From assembly GCF_028746185.1 (NCBI RefSeq), contig NZ_JAQIVH010000024.1, positions 88,579 through 152,578 of the forward strand: a stretch of 64,000 bases of DNA, written 5' to 3'. The stretch is from Paenibacillus_E qinlingensis. GTDB taxonomy: Bacteria > Bacillota > Bacilli > Paenibacillales > NBRC-103111. Made by a program: the position numbers and the translations under genes. This document shows, piece by piece, positions 24,449 to 32,788 of this stretch (its first letter is position 1; every line of letters begins with the position of its first letter). The notes under the pieces are model-generated. The model did no database searches. It was not told the origin of the DNA and worked only from the letters and a program-made list of their open reading frames with translations.

Positions 24449-25513
24449 ATGAAAAAGTTTGTCATTCTCGGAGGAGGCTATGGCGGTCTCACCATAGCTT
24501 TAAATTTGCTGGAAAAGGATTTACCAGACGACACTGAACTTATTATGATTGATCGCAGTCCCTTCCAAGGACTCAAAACAGAATATTATGCACTTGCTTC
24601 CGGTACCATTGCTGAAACGCATATTCGTGTATCTTATCCCGATGATTCGCGGCTTCAGCTTGTTTACGGAGAAGTGTCAGATGTTAATCTCGAAACGAAA
24701 CAGGTCAACTTCTACGACAAAGAACCCATCTCCTATGACTGGCTAGTCATTGGACTTGGTTGTGTTGACAGTTATCATGGTATTGCTGGTGCGCAAGAGT
24801 TTTCATCCAGTATCCAAACACTCGCTCAAACACGTGCAACCTATCAGAAAATAAACAACATTAATCCATACGGACAAGTTTCCATCATTGGTGGAGGACT
24901 TAGCGGTGTAGAGATGGCATCAGAGCTTCGTGAAAGCCGCCCTGATCTCAATATTCGATTAATCGATCGGGGTCCGAGTCTGCTCTCCGCTTTTCCTACG
25001 AATCTGCAACAGTATGTGCGCGAATGGATGATCGAACACCATATTGAGCTTCGTACACAAGTCTCGCTTATTCGTTTGGATGGCGGCGATTTGTACAACC
25101 AAGATGAAATTATCCGTACCGATGCAACAATCTGGACAGCAGGTATACAACCAACACCTATTGTCGAAGCTTTGAATGTACCAAAAGATCGGCAAGGACG
25201 TATTCTGTTAAATGAATACCACCAAATCCCGGACTTTGAAGAAGTTTACGTCGTAGGTGACTGTGCGTCCCTGCCGTTCTCACCAAGTGCCCAAGCCGCA
25301 CAAGCGCAAGGCAAGCAAATTGCCGAAGTGATTCAAGCGATTTGGAAAGGCGATGCACCTAAGCTTGGCAAAATCAAGCTGCGTGGAACACTCGGTTCAC
25401 TTGGCAAAAAGAGCGGATTCGGCATCATGGGAAAACGTACGTTAATGACAGGAAAAATTGCTCGTATGCTAAAAAGCGGCGTACTTTGGAAATCCAAACG
25501 CCACTTCGGTTAA
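24449..25513 (+). CDS. NDH-2-like NAD(P)/FAD-dependent oxidoreductase (YutJ-like)
   Basis: This 354-aa flavoprotein is paralogous to the gene at 15748: FAD motif VILGGGYGGLTIALNLLE, NAD motif IIGGGLSGVEMASELRE, and VYVVGDCASLPFSPSAQAAQAQGKQIA. The C-terminus (SGVLWKSKRHFG) is short compared with membrane-docked NDH-2, so quinone use is not certain. Start ATG 24449 has AAGGGAT upstream; a TTG at 24443 is possible. It follows mqnE by 53 bp on the same strand and is probably co-transcribed. Confidence 0.85.
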   Translation: MKKFVILGGGYGGLTIALNLLEKDLPDDTELIMIDRSPFQGLKTEYYALASGTIAETHIRVSYPDDSRLQLVYGEVSDVNLETKQVNFYDKEPISYDWLVIGLGCVDSYHGIAGAQEFSSSIQTLAQTRATYQKINNINPYGQVSIIGGGLSGVEMASELRESRPDLNIRLIDRGPSLLSAFPTNLQQYVREWMIEHHIELRTQVSLIRLDGGDLYNQDEIIRTDATIWTAGIQPTPIVEALNVPKDRQGRILLNEYHQIPDFEEVYVVGDCASLPFSPSAQAAQAQGKQIAEVIQAIWKGDAPKLGKIKLRGTLGSLGKKSGFGIMGKRTLMTGKIARMLKSGVLWKSKRHFG

Positions 25514-25528
25514 GAAAGCTGGATCGGC

Positions 25529-25783
25529 TTATTCACTAAGCAAATCATACATGGCCTCAATCTCTTTGATTTTTTCTAAAATAAGAATATGGAGGCTCTC
25601 GGCGCTTTCCGCGGCAATGATTTCGCCGTTGACTAGTGCGTAAGGCTCCATGTAGCACTGGCCACAGTTGCCCAGACAGCCGTATTCCATGACATCAAAT
25701 TCCGGATTTTGTTCAAGGTCTTTCATTACTTTATCTGTTCCTGTGTGCATATTGCTGGCACAAAATTCAATAATTGGTCGCAT
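25529..25783 (-). CDS. yuzB: YuzB-family protein
   Basis: This 84-aa protein begins MRPIIEFCASNMHTGTDKVM and continues with EYGCLGNCGQCYMEPYALVNGE. It has the cysteine layout of the DUF1450/YuzB family, which resembles a thioredoxin-like ferredoxin fold and could hold a [2Fe-2S] cluster. Function is not established. It converges with the oxidoreductase gene (15-bp gap) and is divergent from the NifU-like gene, as in Bacillus subtilis. Confidence 0.85.
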   Translation of the reverse strand: MRPIIEFCASNMHTGTDKVMKDLEQNPEFDVMEYGCLGNCGQCYMEPYALVNGEIIAAESAESLHILILEKIKEIEAMYDLLSE

Positions 25784-25879
25784 TTAAAAATTCCACCCCA
25801 TGTTGATAGTTTCAAACCCAAAACCATTTTCATTTAATGCGTATTGTACTATAATAGATAAAGAAAGGAGATGAATCAA

Positions 25880-26125
25880 ATGACAGAAAAAACCAAAGAA
25901 GCGATTTACGATGAAGTTCTTGAGGTTTTAGATAAACTTCGTCCTTTCCTACAACGTGATGGCGGTGACGTCGATCTAGTTGATGTGGAAGACGGAATCG
26001 TAAAGCTTAAACTTATGGGTGCCTGCGGCAGCTGCCCAAGCTCAACAATCACTTTGAAAGCTGGTATTGAGCGCGCATTGGTTGAAGAGGTAGAAGGCAT
26101 AACAGAAGTCGTACAGGTATTCTAA
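25880..26125 (+). CDS. NifU C-terminal domain Fe-S scaffold/carrier (YutI-like)
   Basis: This 81-aa protein is a stand-alone NifU C-terminal (Nfu) domain with the cluster motif GACGSCPSS and the family lead-in VLDKLRPFLQRDGGDVDLV. It carries [4Fe-4S] clusters to apo-enzymes; radical SAM MqnE and succinate dehydrogenase are plausible clients. The ATG at 25880 lies nine bases after GGAG; an ATG at 25871 is inside the ribosome site spacing. Confidence 0.92.
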   Translation: MTEKTKEAIYDEVLEVLDKLRPFLQRDGGDVDLVDVEDGIVKLKLMGACGSCPSSTITLKAGIERALVEEVEGITEVVQVF

Positions 26126-26144
26126 TTACGACTATATCATAAAG

Positions 26145-26175
26145 AAAGAGCTTACCTCTATGGTAAGCTCTTTTT
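26145..26175. terminator. Bidirectional terminator between the Nfu and SDR genes
   Basis: AAAGAGCTTACC and GGTAAGCTCTTT close on a four-base loop, with A and T tracts on either side. Confidence 0.88.
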
Positions 26176-26188
26176 GCCATATGGCGTT

Positions 26189-26983
26189 CTACTCTGTTTT
26201 GCGTTGTTTGAGTACAGGAATCGGCTGGATCGGATCCAACGCGCCAGAGATGTCCATAATGTTACCTGTGATGAAATCCGAGTTAGGCGAGCAGAGGAAA
26301 TCAATAACACGCGCTACATCCTCACCCGTTCCCGGTCTGCCAACAGGCGTTTCCCCATCCACTTCTAAGCGTGCCTCTTCCATCGTGCGTTCTTTGTTCT
26401 TTCCGCGAATGTCACCCGGACAAATCATATTCACCGTGATACCATGTGCGGCTTCTTCTTCGGCTAATGTTTTGGTAAATGAAACTAACCCTACTTTGGC
26501 AGCCGCATAAGCAGCTCTGTGCGTCCAACCCCTCGCTTCAGCCGCTTTCCCAAAGCCGAAATGGATGATACGCCCCCATCTTCTCTCTCTCATCATAGGG
26601 AGAACAAGATGATCCAACTCCATGACGCCTATCAGATTCCCTCGCATTAAATAGTCAATTTCGTCCATGCTGTAATCTGCGAAAAAACGCCGTTCACGAA
26701 CAAAAGGCCCTGCGTTATTGACAAGTATATCTATCGGCCCCAACTGTGAGACCGTTTCTTCAACCATCCGGTAGATGTCCTCGCGCTTGGCTACATCCCC
26801 CTGTACCGCGATGCTGCGAACGCCAATATCCTTCAATTGATGAACGAGTTCGGCAGCTTCCTTCTCACTTGTTACATAATTCACAGCAACCTGGCAGCCC
26901 TTCTTGGCTAAGGTCAATGCCGTCATTTTGCCCAAACCCTTGGCACTGCCTGTAACAAGCACTGTTCGACCTCTTAATGGCAT
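26189..26983 (-). CDS. Short-chain dehydrogenase/reductase lacking the usual catalytic serine
   Basis: This 264-aa SDR has the cofactor motif TGSAKGLG and NNAGP, followed by the catalytic YAAAK. The strand that normally ends in the catalytic Ser reads IIHFGFGKAAEARG, with no Ser, so activity may be altered or rely on other residues. NADPH or NADH preference is not clear. It begins 6 bp after the stop of the HEPN-like gene upstream and is probably in one operon with it; it ends at the shared terminator. Confidence 0.82.
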   Translation of the reverse strand: MPLRGRTVLVTGSAKGLGKMTALTLAKKGCQVAVNYVTSEKEAAELVHQLKDIGVRSIAVQGDVAKREDIYRMVEETVSQLGPIDILVNNAGPFVRERRFFADYSMDEIDYLMRGNLIGVMELDHLVLPMMRERRWGRIIHFGFGKAAEARGWTHRAAYAAAKVGLVSFTKTLAEEEAAHGITVNMICPGDIRGKNKERTMEEARLEVDGETPVGRPGTGEDVARVIDFLCSPNSDFITGNIMDISGALDPIQPIPVLKQRKTE

Positions 26984-26989
26984 GGTCCC

Positions 26990-27697
26990 CTACCCCTTTG
27001 TCACATATGCCGTAATATAAGTAAACGCTATTGTTAAGGTTCGGCATACCATGTCAAATCCCTGCTGCAAATCAGATAAATTCAGCTTCACATCCTCAAT
27101 ATGAACGCGTTCACCAAGCATCGGCTCTTTCTGCATAAGATCGTCTAACATCTCAGCATTAATATAATGCATTTCCATATTACGCAGATTGCGGAGTCGC
27201 TCTAACGGCACTTTATACGTCATTTTGAGCGTATACAGTTGCAGTTCTAACGAGCCATGAAGATGCTTATCATGCATATGGCGAAGTACCGTAAAATACG
27301 AAAATCGCGATTTCACGGTTTCCGTCTTCAAGGCGAAGAGGTCATTCATAAATGTTCCTAGTTTATCAAATACAGAGAATAGACGGATGAATGCATTTTT
27401 GTAGAAATAAACAAAGCGTTGATAATCATCTGTTTCTTGCGGGGTCATTTCTTCCAAAAAACCTTTAACAATCCGCTCGCCATATCGCTCACAGCAGTAC
27501 TTGCTCTGTTCGAGCTCATCTAAGGCATCAATAAACCCCTTGCTCCATATCGCTTGCCGATGAAAGATCGAATGCGCTGTGGAGAGGTGACTCTGTTCAG
27601 TTTCGATCTGTTTCATATAGGCTCTCACCGCATCGAAAGCTTCCAAAAGGAGTCCGCTGTCGATACGTTCCGGCTCATTAAATAACACACGAAGCAT
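26990..27697 (-). CDS. All-helical protein, HEPN-like (Cthe_2314 type, tentative)
   Basis: This 235-aa soluble helical protein has the segments YFYKNAFIRLFSVFDKLGTFMNDLF and FSYFTVLRHMHDKHLHGS, then RLRNLRNMEMHYINAE. The last resembles the R....H motif of HEPN folds and the Cthe_2314 family, recalled from memory. The ATG at 27697 has GGTGGTGA upstream. HEPN domains are often RNases or their inactive kin; R-NMEMH is a possible active site but not proof. It is co-directional and tightly spaced with the SDR gene downstream. Confidence 0.55.
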   Translation of the reverse strand: MLRVLFNEPERIDSGLLLEAFDAVRAYMKQIETEQSHLSTAHSIFHRQAIWSKGFIDALDELEQSKYCCERYGERIVKGFLEEMTPQETDDYQRFVYFYKNAFIRLFSVFDKLGTFMNDLFALKTETVKSRFSYFTVLRHMHDKHLHGSLELQLYTLKMTYKVPLERLRNLRNMEMHYINAEMLDDLMQKEPMLGERVHIEDVKLNLSDLQQGFDMVCRTLTIAFTYITAYVTKG

Positions 27698-27747
27698 AAG
27701 TCACCACCCTTTTTATCCAAAATAATATGAGATTTAGAATTGCCCTG

Positions 27748-28713
27748 TTACTTTGTTAACGTCGTGGCCGTTGCTGCAGGGATAGGTGCTCGTTTGGCAC
27801 TTGTTGCTCGATCACGCTGCACGAAAAACATCGCGGCTAACACACCCACGCCTCCAAGATACTGACTTAACGAGATTGATTCTCCTAAAAAAATGAAACC
27901 ACCAAGTGCAGCTGTAACCGGAAGTAAATACCCATAGGCTGATGATTTGAATGGCCCCAGTTTGGCTAGACTCCAATTGTGTAACGAGAAACCTACCGCT
28001 GTTGCCAGCAATGAGGTATAGATTAAGCTGATCCAGCCCGTCTGCGAGATCGCAGCGAAATAAGCACCATCCGCACGCAATAGCACGAACGGTAATAAAG
28101 ATAGGGCTCCAGCTGTCATTTCAAGTGAAATTAAAATCGGAAGCGGATATTTCACGACTAAGCGGTTCATGCCAATGAGATAAATCGCTCCCATGAAACT
28201 GCGCATAAGCAGAAGAATGTCCCCGCGAAATGTTTCACTACCTAAGTGAAAGCCCTCGGCTCCCCCCGAGACAATGAGGATGACACTGCCGAGTGCCAAG
28301 GGGATTCCGATTAGGATTCGCCATGTGATCTTCACTTGCCTAGCCAAGACGGCAATAAGCACTGTGATAACAGGCATAAACCCTCGACCCAGTACAGCAC
28401 CATTCGCAGCGTTGGAAAACTGTAGCGCATATTGCAGCAGTGCTTCCATACCAACGGCATTCAGTATCCCTAACCCACAGATGAGCAGAAGATCACGACC
28501 TGCAATATGGAAACGAAGCGACCGAGAGCGATAATAAAAGTAAGTATAGACCCACAAGATCGGAATCATACTCGCAAAGCGTAGTCCATTAAAAACGAGA
28601 CTGTCCCATTCTCTTCCACCGATTTTGAGAGAAGCCATATTGATCCCCCAAAGCAAATAAACCAATACAAATCCCAAATGCGGGTAGATGGCTCGTAAAC
28701 GTCCCGAGCTCAT
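27748..28713 (-). CDS. EamA/DMT-family transporter
   Basis: This 321-aa membrane protein has ten predicted helices in two EamA repeats (first WGINMASLKIGGREWDSLVFNGLRF; second GAIYLIGMNRLV...YTSLLATAVGFSLHNW). DMT exporters move small metabolites. The start ATG at 28713 shares a base with the UbiD stop codon (TGATG), and AAGGA lies 11 bases upstream, so the two are translationally coupled. The partnership with UbiD suggests transport of the decarboxylase substrate or product. Confidence 0.85.
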   Translation of the reverse strand: MSSGRLRAIYPHLGFVLVYLLWGINMASLKIGGREWDSLVFNGLRFASMIPILWVYTYFYYRSRSLRFHIAGRDLLLICGLGILNAVGMEALLQYALQFSNAANGAVLGRGFMPVITVLIAVLARQVKITWRILIGIPLALGSVILIVSGGAEGFHLGSETFRGDILLLMRSFMGAIYLIGMNRLVVKYPLPILISLEMTAGALSLLPFVLLRADGAYFAAISQTGWISLIYTSLLATAVGFSLHNWSLAKLGPFKSSAYGYLLPVTAALGGFIFLGESISLSQYLGGVGVLAAMFFVQRDRATSAKRAPIPAATATTLTK

Positions 28714-30476
28714 CACGCGAAGTATTCCTTCCATCTGCGATCAACGAGTTCTACAATATCTTCCCGCGGGAACAGTTCATCTGGATATCCGGGTTTCATT
28801 CGAGCGTCAATGACAATCGGAACTTCATACGCAATATGATGTCGGTTCACGCTGGACTCTGCATACATATCACTTGCAGGGTTAAAACGTGTGAACACGG
28901 TCCATAAGAATTTGGTTTGATCATTTGCAATATCACTGGCATCGTCAACAAGGATGACCATAGGCCATTGCTTCAATCGATCAGCTGCATTCGCAAGCAG
29001 GCGCTGTGGCAGCTCTGGTTCGGCTGCATAGGAAGCGCCAGAGACGAGCAGACAGCCGCCGCAATAAACAGCGATATCATGGATCTCAGGCAGTTCGCCC
29101 TCTGTGTAAGCCCTTGGGAGCTCGCGTACAGGGTCGCCTGTGCCGAGTAGTACGGCTTTCGAGCCGTGGTTGAGCTGCCCACCGGTATAATCCAAAGTAT
29201 CATGCGATGTTTTATTAAATATAAACAGATCCCGAGCTGGATCGAAGCGTTCCAATACATTTTCTAACAACTGTGAGAAGTTCGCTAAGGTCGTTGGACG
29301 GTCCGTCACGATCAAGAACTTCGTGAGGGATAGCTGACCCTCACCGAGGATGCGGAACGCCGTGCCGAGCGCCTCACGGCTGTAGCTTTCTCGGACGACT
29401 GCGGCTGCGAGCGGGTGGAACCCGGTCTCGGCATACGTCCACAGGTCTTTCACCCCTGGCATCGCCATCGGGAACGCGGGCTCCAGCAATCTTTGCAAGA
29501 ATTCGCCAAGGAAGTAATCTTCTTGGCGGGGCTTGCCGACGATCGTCGCCGGATAGATCGCGTCTTTGCGGTGCCACACATGATTCACGTTGAACACGGG
29601 GAAATCATGGGTAAGTGAGTAATACCCGAAGTGGTCGCCGAACGGCCCTTCGGGGCGTCTGAGATGCGGCGGTACGGAGCCGCATATCGCGAACTCCGCC
29701 TCGGCTACGAGGCGGTGCCCCCCATGGGGATTCTCCACCATGGGCAACTTCTGCCCGAGGATGAGCGAAGCGAGCATCAGCTCGGGCAGGTGCTCGGGCA
29801 CCGGCGCAATCGCCGAGGCGATGAGCGCAGGCGGGCCGCCCAGGAACACGGTGACGGGCAGCGCCTGGTTCCGCTTCTCGGCTTCGTGGTAGTGGAAGCC
29901 GCCGCCCTTGTGGATTTGCCAGTGCATCCCGGTCGTGAAGTCATCATACACCTGCATGCGATACATGCCCAGGTTATGATGACCGCCGTCGGGATGCTCG
30001 GTGTACACGAGCGGCAGCGTGACGAACGGGCCGCCGTCTTCTTGCCAGCTCGTCAGGACAGGCAGTCCTGCGAGCGGGTTGTCCTTCTTCAAGCCGCCGA
30101 GAATCGGCGCTTGATTCGGCTGGATCTTCTTCGTTCCGACTTTCATGAGGTCGAGGATAAGACCTCTTTCACCCCACAGTGCTTTCGGTGTGGGGGGCAT
30201 CAACGTATTTGTCGCGTTAATAACCGCTTTCATGAATTGCTCTGGCTTCGGACCGAACGCCAGGTCTACTCTTCTTGTTGTGCCGAAGAGATTCGTCACG
30301 ACAGGGAATGCGCTGCCTTTTACATTCGTGAACAGTAAAGCTGGGCCTTGTTCGTCGATGACGCGACGATGTATTTCAGCAAGCTCGAGATTCGGATCTA
30401 CGGGAGCCGAGATTTCGATCAATTCATTTTCGCGTCGCAACATCTCTATAAACGCTCGAAGATTAGTTGGTACCAT
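28713..30476 (-). CDS. UbiD-family prenylated-FMN decarboxylase
   Basis: This 587-aa UbiD-type (de)carboxylase uses prenylated FMN on aromatic or unsaturated acids. The N-terminal motif ALLFTNVKGSAFPVVTNLFG and the catalytic segment RRPEGPFGDHFGYYS with its conserved Glu and Arg are present, and the length is typical of the menaquinone-type clade. With mqnE nearby, a role in the late futalosine pathway (MqnL-type) is possible; aromatic acid breakdown is the alternative. The ATG at 30476 follows AGGTGGAAG. The 29.4-30.1 kb part is clearly richer in GC than its surroundings. It is coupled to the EamA transporter downstream. Confidence 0.85.
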   Translation of the reverse strand: MVPTNLRAFIEMLRRENELIEISAPVDPNLELAEIHRRVIDEQGPALLFTNVKGSAFPVVTNLFGTTRRVDLAFGPKPEQFMKAVINATNTLMPPTPKALWGERGLILDLMKVGTKKIQPNQAPILGGLKKDNPLAGLPVLTSWQEDGGPFVTLPLVYTEHPDGGHHNLGMYRMQVYDDFTTGMHWQIHKGGGFHYHEAEKRNQALPVTVFLGGPPALIASAIAPVPEHLPELMLASLILGQKLPMVENPHGGHRLVAEAEFAICGSVPPHLRRPEGPFGDHFGYYSLTHDFPVFNVNHVWHRKDAIYPATIVGKPRQEDYFLGEFLQRLLEPAFPMAMPGVKDLWTYAETGFHPLAAAVVRESYSREALGTAFRILGEGQLSLTKFLIVTDRPTTLANFSQLLENVLERFDPARDLFIFNKTSHDTLDYTGGQLNHGSKAVLLGTGDPVRELPRAYTEGELPEIHDIAVYCGGCLLVSGASYAAEPELPQRLLANAADRLKQWPMVILVDDASDIANDQTKFLWTVFTRFNPASDMYAESSVNRHHIAYEVPIVIDARMKPGYPDELFPREDIVELVDRRWKEYFA

Positions 30477-30582
30477 GGGAACTTCCACCTTTGTCTATGT
30501 AATAGTTACTCATTCTTAAGAGATGAAAAAGGAAATGGCCTTCCGTTAGAAGGCCTTGTTGTGCCTGCGCCGCATGCTGCTG

Positions 30583-31482
30583 CTAGGCTTTGCGATCATA
30601 TAGCGTAAGTACACACAAATAACATAAGAATCCAAACATACAAGCCACAATAATGGCATGAATCATACCTGTGAATAAATAAGCGACTTCATTTCCTAAG
30701 GACCATGTTACGACTGCGCCGCTAATCACTTGAAGCGAAACGAGAATAAGTGCCCACTTGCTCCCGAACCAAAGCTTGTCCGTAGGCTGATAATAACGCC
30801 GTGCTTGCAGGTACAGAAATAAAATACAAACAAAAAGCAGTAACGCGGCAATTCGATGTGTAAATACAATTCCTGTTGCACCGCTAAGTTCTGGAATCAC
30901 TTCACCATTACATAACGGCCAGCCCGAGCAACCACCTGAAGAAACGGTATGACGCACGAAGGCTCCTAAATAAACAACTACATAGCTGTAAATAGCGGTA
31001 AACCAAACGATCACTTTAAAGCTGGTATGAATCTGCGTCGTGCGTACAAATTGTCCCCACGGGGTAAACACGAGTGCAAGCAGCAGGGAGAAGGCAAAGG
31101 CGAGCAAGGATAATCCGAAATGAAGTGCCAGGACAAGGGAAGATTGCGGCCAGACAACGGCCAACGCGCCCATTGCTGCTTGGATTAGTGTCATTACTAC
31201 TGTTGCTGAGATAAAAAATTTAGCATCTCTACGTTTCACATAGCGGAAAACTAAGTAAAACGTTGCAACAAGTATCATGGTTACAATACCTACAACTAAG
31301 CGATGGCTGTACTCGATAAACGAAGAAATGGTATGTGCTGGAATAAATTTGCCATGGCACAACGGCCATTCGTCTCCACAACCCCGACCTGCGTCAGCCT
31401 TAGTCACTAAGGCCCCCATAGCAAGGATAAGAAACATGCCGATGGCTGATAAATTAGCTAATCTTTGGATCCATTTTTGCAT
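30583..31482 (-). CDS. ctaA: Heme A synthase
   Basis: This 299-aa CtaA/COX15 protein with eight membrane helices oxidises heme O to heme A for aa3-type oxidases. The internal duplication is visible: two loops each with paired cysteines (GRGCGDEWPLCHG and SGGCSGWPLCNG), each followed by a helix with heme-ligand histidines (EYSHRLV and FTHRIAA). The partner ctaB is not adjacent in this window. Two 24-bp direct repeats lie about 100 bp upstream. A GGCCTTC/GAAGGCC hairpin at about 30547-30566 may end the transcript. Confidence 0.94.
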   Translation of the reverse strand: MQKWIQRLANLSAIGMFLILAMGALVTKADAGRGCGDEWPLCHGKFIPAHTISSFIEYSHRLVVGIVTMILVATFYLVFRYVKRRDAKFFISATVVMTLIQAAMGALAVVWPQSSLVLALHFGLSLLAFAFSLLLALVFTPWGQFVRTTQIHTSFKVIVWFTAIYSYVVVYLGAFVRHTVSSGGCSGWPLCNGEVIPELSGATGIVFTHRIAALLLFVCILFLYLQARRYYQPTDKLWFGSKWALILVSLQVISGAVVTWSLGNEVAYLFTGMIHAIIVACMFGFLCYLCVLTLYDRKA

Positions 31483-31578
31483 GATTGCACCTACTTTATG
31501 TCATATCTACTGAGGATCATGTCGAATACTGTAGTTCCGCTTTCAATTATAGCTGTAATATGTAGGCATTTCCATTCG

Positions 31579-31630
31579 CAATTGTTACAAAGCTCTGAAA
31601 CCACCACAATTGTTACAAAGCTCCGAAACC
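31579..31630. repeat. Two 24-bp direct repeats upstream of ctaA
   Basis: The core CAATTGTTACAAAGCTC, followed by TGAAACC in copy 1 and CGAAACC in copy 2, occurs at 31579-31602 and 31607-31630: period 28 bp, one mismatch. Each copy contains the palindrome CAATTG. Position 97-148 bp before the ctaA start suits tandem activator or repressor sites. Confidence 0.6.
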
Positions 31631-31772
31631 GCAGGGAATCGATTTGTCATTTTGTCGACTTATCGCCTTGTAGCACCCAACACTTGGAAATAACATTATA
31701 GTGTGTGTAGTATGGGAGCATTTATTCGGGATACGAAAAAAGGCTTTCCACCGCGTAATGCTGTTTAGTTAT

Positions 31773-31960
31773 TTAGTCCGATTTCTCCGAATTAAAACGA
31801 GGATGGCTTATGAAAATTGACCATTAGTCCGATTTTACCGAACTATTTACCCATTTTTCTTGTTTGAAGGTAGTTTGGGGCGATTTAGTTTGGCGATTTC
31901 GGACTAATTAGGATTTAATGATGCGGATAGTGAGATTAGTTCGGTCATTTCGGACAAAAT
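31773..31960. repeat. Intergenic repeat: two direct and two inverted copies of TTAGTCCGA-type core
   Basis: TTAGTCCGATTTNNCCGAA appears at 31773 and 31825. Inverted forms (ATTTCGGACTAAT and ATTTCGGACAAAAT) lie near 31895 and 31947. Units are spaced about 50 bp apart. No coding potential is seen in this 570-bp gap between ctaA and the thioredoxin-like gene. Confidence 0.6.
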
Positions 31961-31983
31961 AGGCGCAGGTAGTGGATCAACGT

Positions 31984-32022
31984 AAAAAACACCGACATCG
32001 GATAGAACCGACGACGGTGTTT
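31984..32022 (-). terminator. Terminator of the thioredoxin-like gene
   Basis: On the minus strand, AAACACCG and CGGTGTTT flank a loop that itself contains CGG/CCG pairing, followed by six T. Confidence 0.75.
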
Positions 32023-32054
32023 CTACTCCTGCTATCCTCTATGCATTACTCCTT

Positions 32055-32399
32055 CTACGGAGCTAACGCATTCGAAACTTCGATTGCACGGTCAAGGAAT
32101 TGCTCGATTTCCTCACGGGTTTTACGCAGCTTGCTGACGAAACGAACGACTTCTTGGCCGTTACGGAAAGCAATGAAACTCGGGATGCCTAAGATATTCA
32201 ATTGTTCACACAAATCCGGGAATTCATCGCGATCCAGTTCAATGAAAGTGAGACGGCCTTCATAAGCTTGCTCCACTGCTGGCATAAAAGGGTCAATATA
32301 GTGGCAATCCTTACACCATGTCGTTTTGAAAATGGCGATAGTCACACCGGATTGCGAAATTTGTTCTTGAAATTGTTGCTCAGTCGATACTTTACGCAT
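32055..32399 (-). CDS. Thioredoxin-family protein with WCKDC active site
   Basis: This 114-aa cytosolic thioredoxin-fold protein has the active site TTWCKDCHYID (CxxC with KD between) and the cis-Pro segment GIPSFIAF. A helical C-terminal tail (KTREEIEQFLDRAIEVSNAL) is present. Compared with TrxA (WCGPC), the charged inter-cysteine pair predicts a different redox potential and partner set, as in YtpP-type proteins. The ATG at 32399 has GAGGTG upstream. It is monocistronic. Confidence 0.88.
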   Translation of the reverse strand: MRKVSTEQQFQEQISQSGVTIAIFKTTWCKDCHYIDPFMPAVEQAYEGRLTFIELDRDEFPDLCEQLNILGIPSFIAFRNGQEVVRFVSKLRKTREEIEQFLDRAIEVSNALAP

Positions 32400-32788
32400 G
32401 GTACACCTCTTCACTTCTGGCTTTTACTCTCTTATAGCATGCGAGAAAATCAGTGTCAAGCGACGGACGCCGCCGCTGATTCAGGCTTCATTACAAATAT
32501 GCCTGATTAAACAGTGGCCTAATCTGCTAGAAACCTTTTTCAGAATATTCAGCGAAATGATACCCTTCCTCACAGACAGAGCACTATAGGTCAGTATGAA
32601 CATCCGCCATCTAGCGGTGTACTTATGACTTTCACCCGCTAGTACGATGCGCTGCCAAGCGCACCAAAAACTGCCCATCCCCAGCCACAGCCAGGTTTGG
32701 GCAGTTTCTCTTTTATTTGAGTGTCTTCAGTAGGCGTTTCGCCTTCCCCTTAAAAGCCGCGGAATAGTCCACAGCTCTCTTTATGTGA
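32400..32788. other. Gene-free stretch with hairpins
   Basis: No convincing frame is present. It contains a weak hairpin (CAGGC/GCCTG near 32483-32512) and a strong terminator-like hairpin at 32666-32710. The segment near 32600-32650 has CCGCCATCTAGCGG pairing but no recognised RNA class. Confidence 0.4.
32666..32710 (-). terminator. Likely terminator of the FG-GAP/SLH gene
   Basis: AAACTGCCCA pairs with TGGGCAGTTT, with GG..CC pairing in the loop. On the minus strand it is followed by TTTTTGG; it lies about 80 bp after the gene's stop. Confidence 0.65.

Noticed and set aside
29631..30338. 235-codon plus-strand frame in the GC-rich part of the UbiD gene
   Set aside because: Antisense shadow caused by high GC; UbiD motifs run unbroken through the region.
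32481..32678. 65-codon minus-strand frame in the gap before the FG-GAP gene
   Set aside because: Composition and lack of a start signal suggest non-coding DNA; a group II intron relationship was considered from GGGTGAAAGTC but no domain V could be found.
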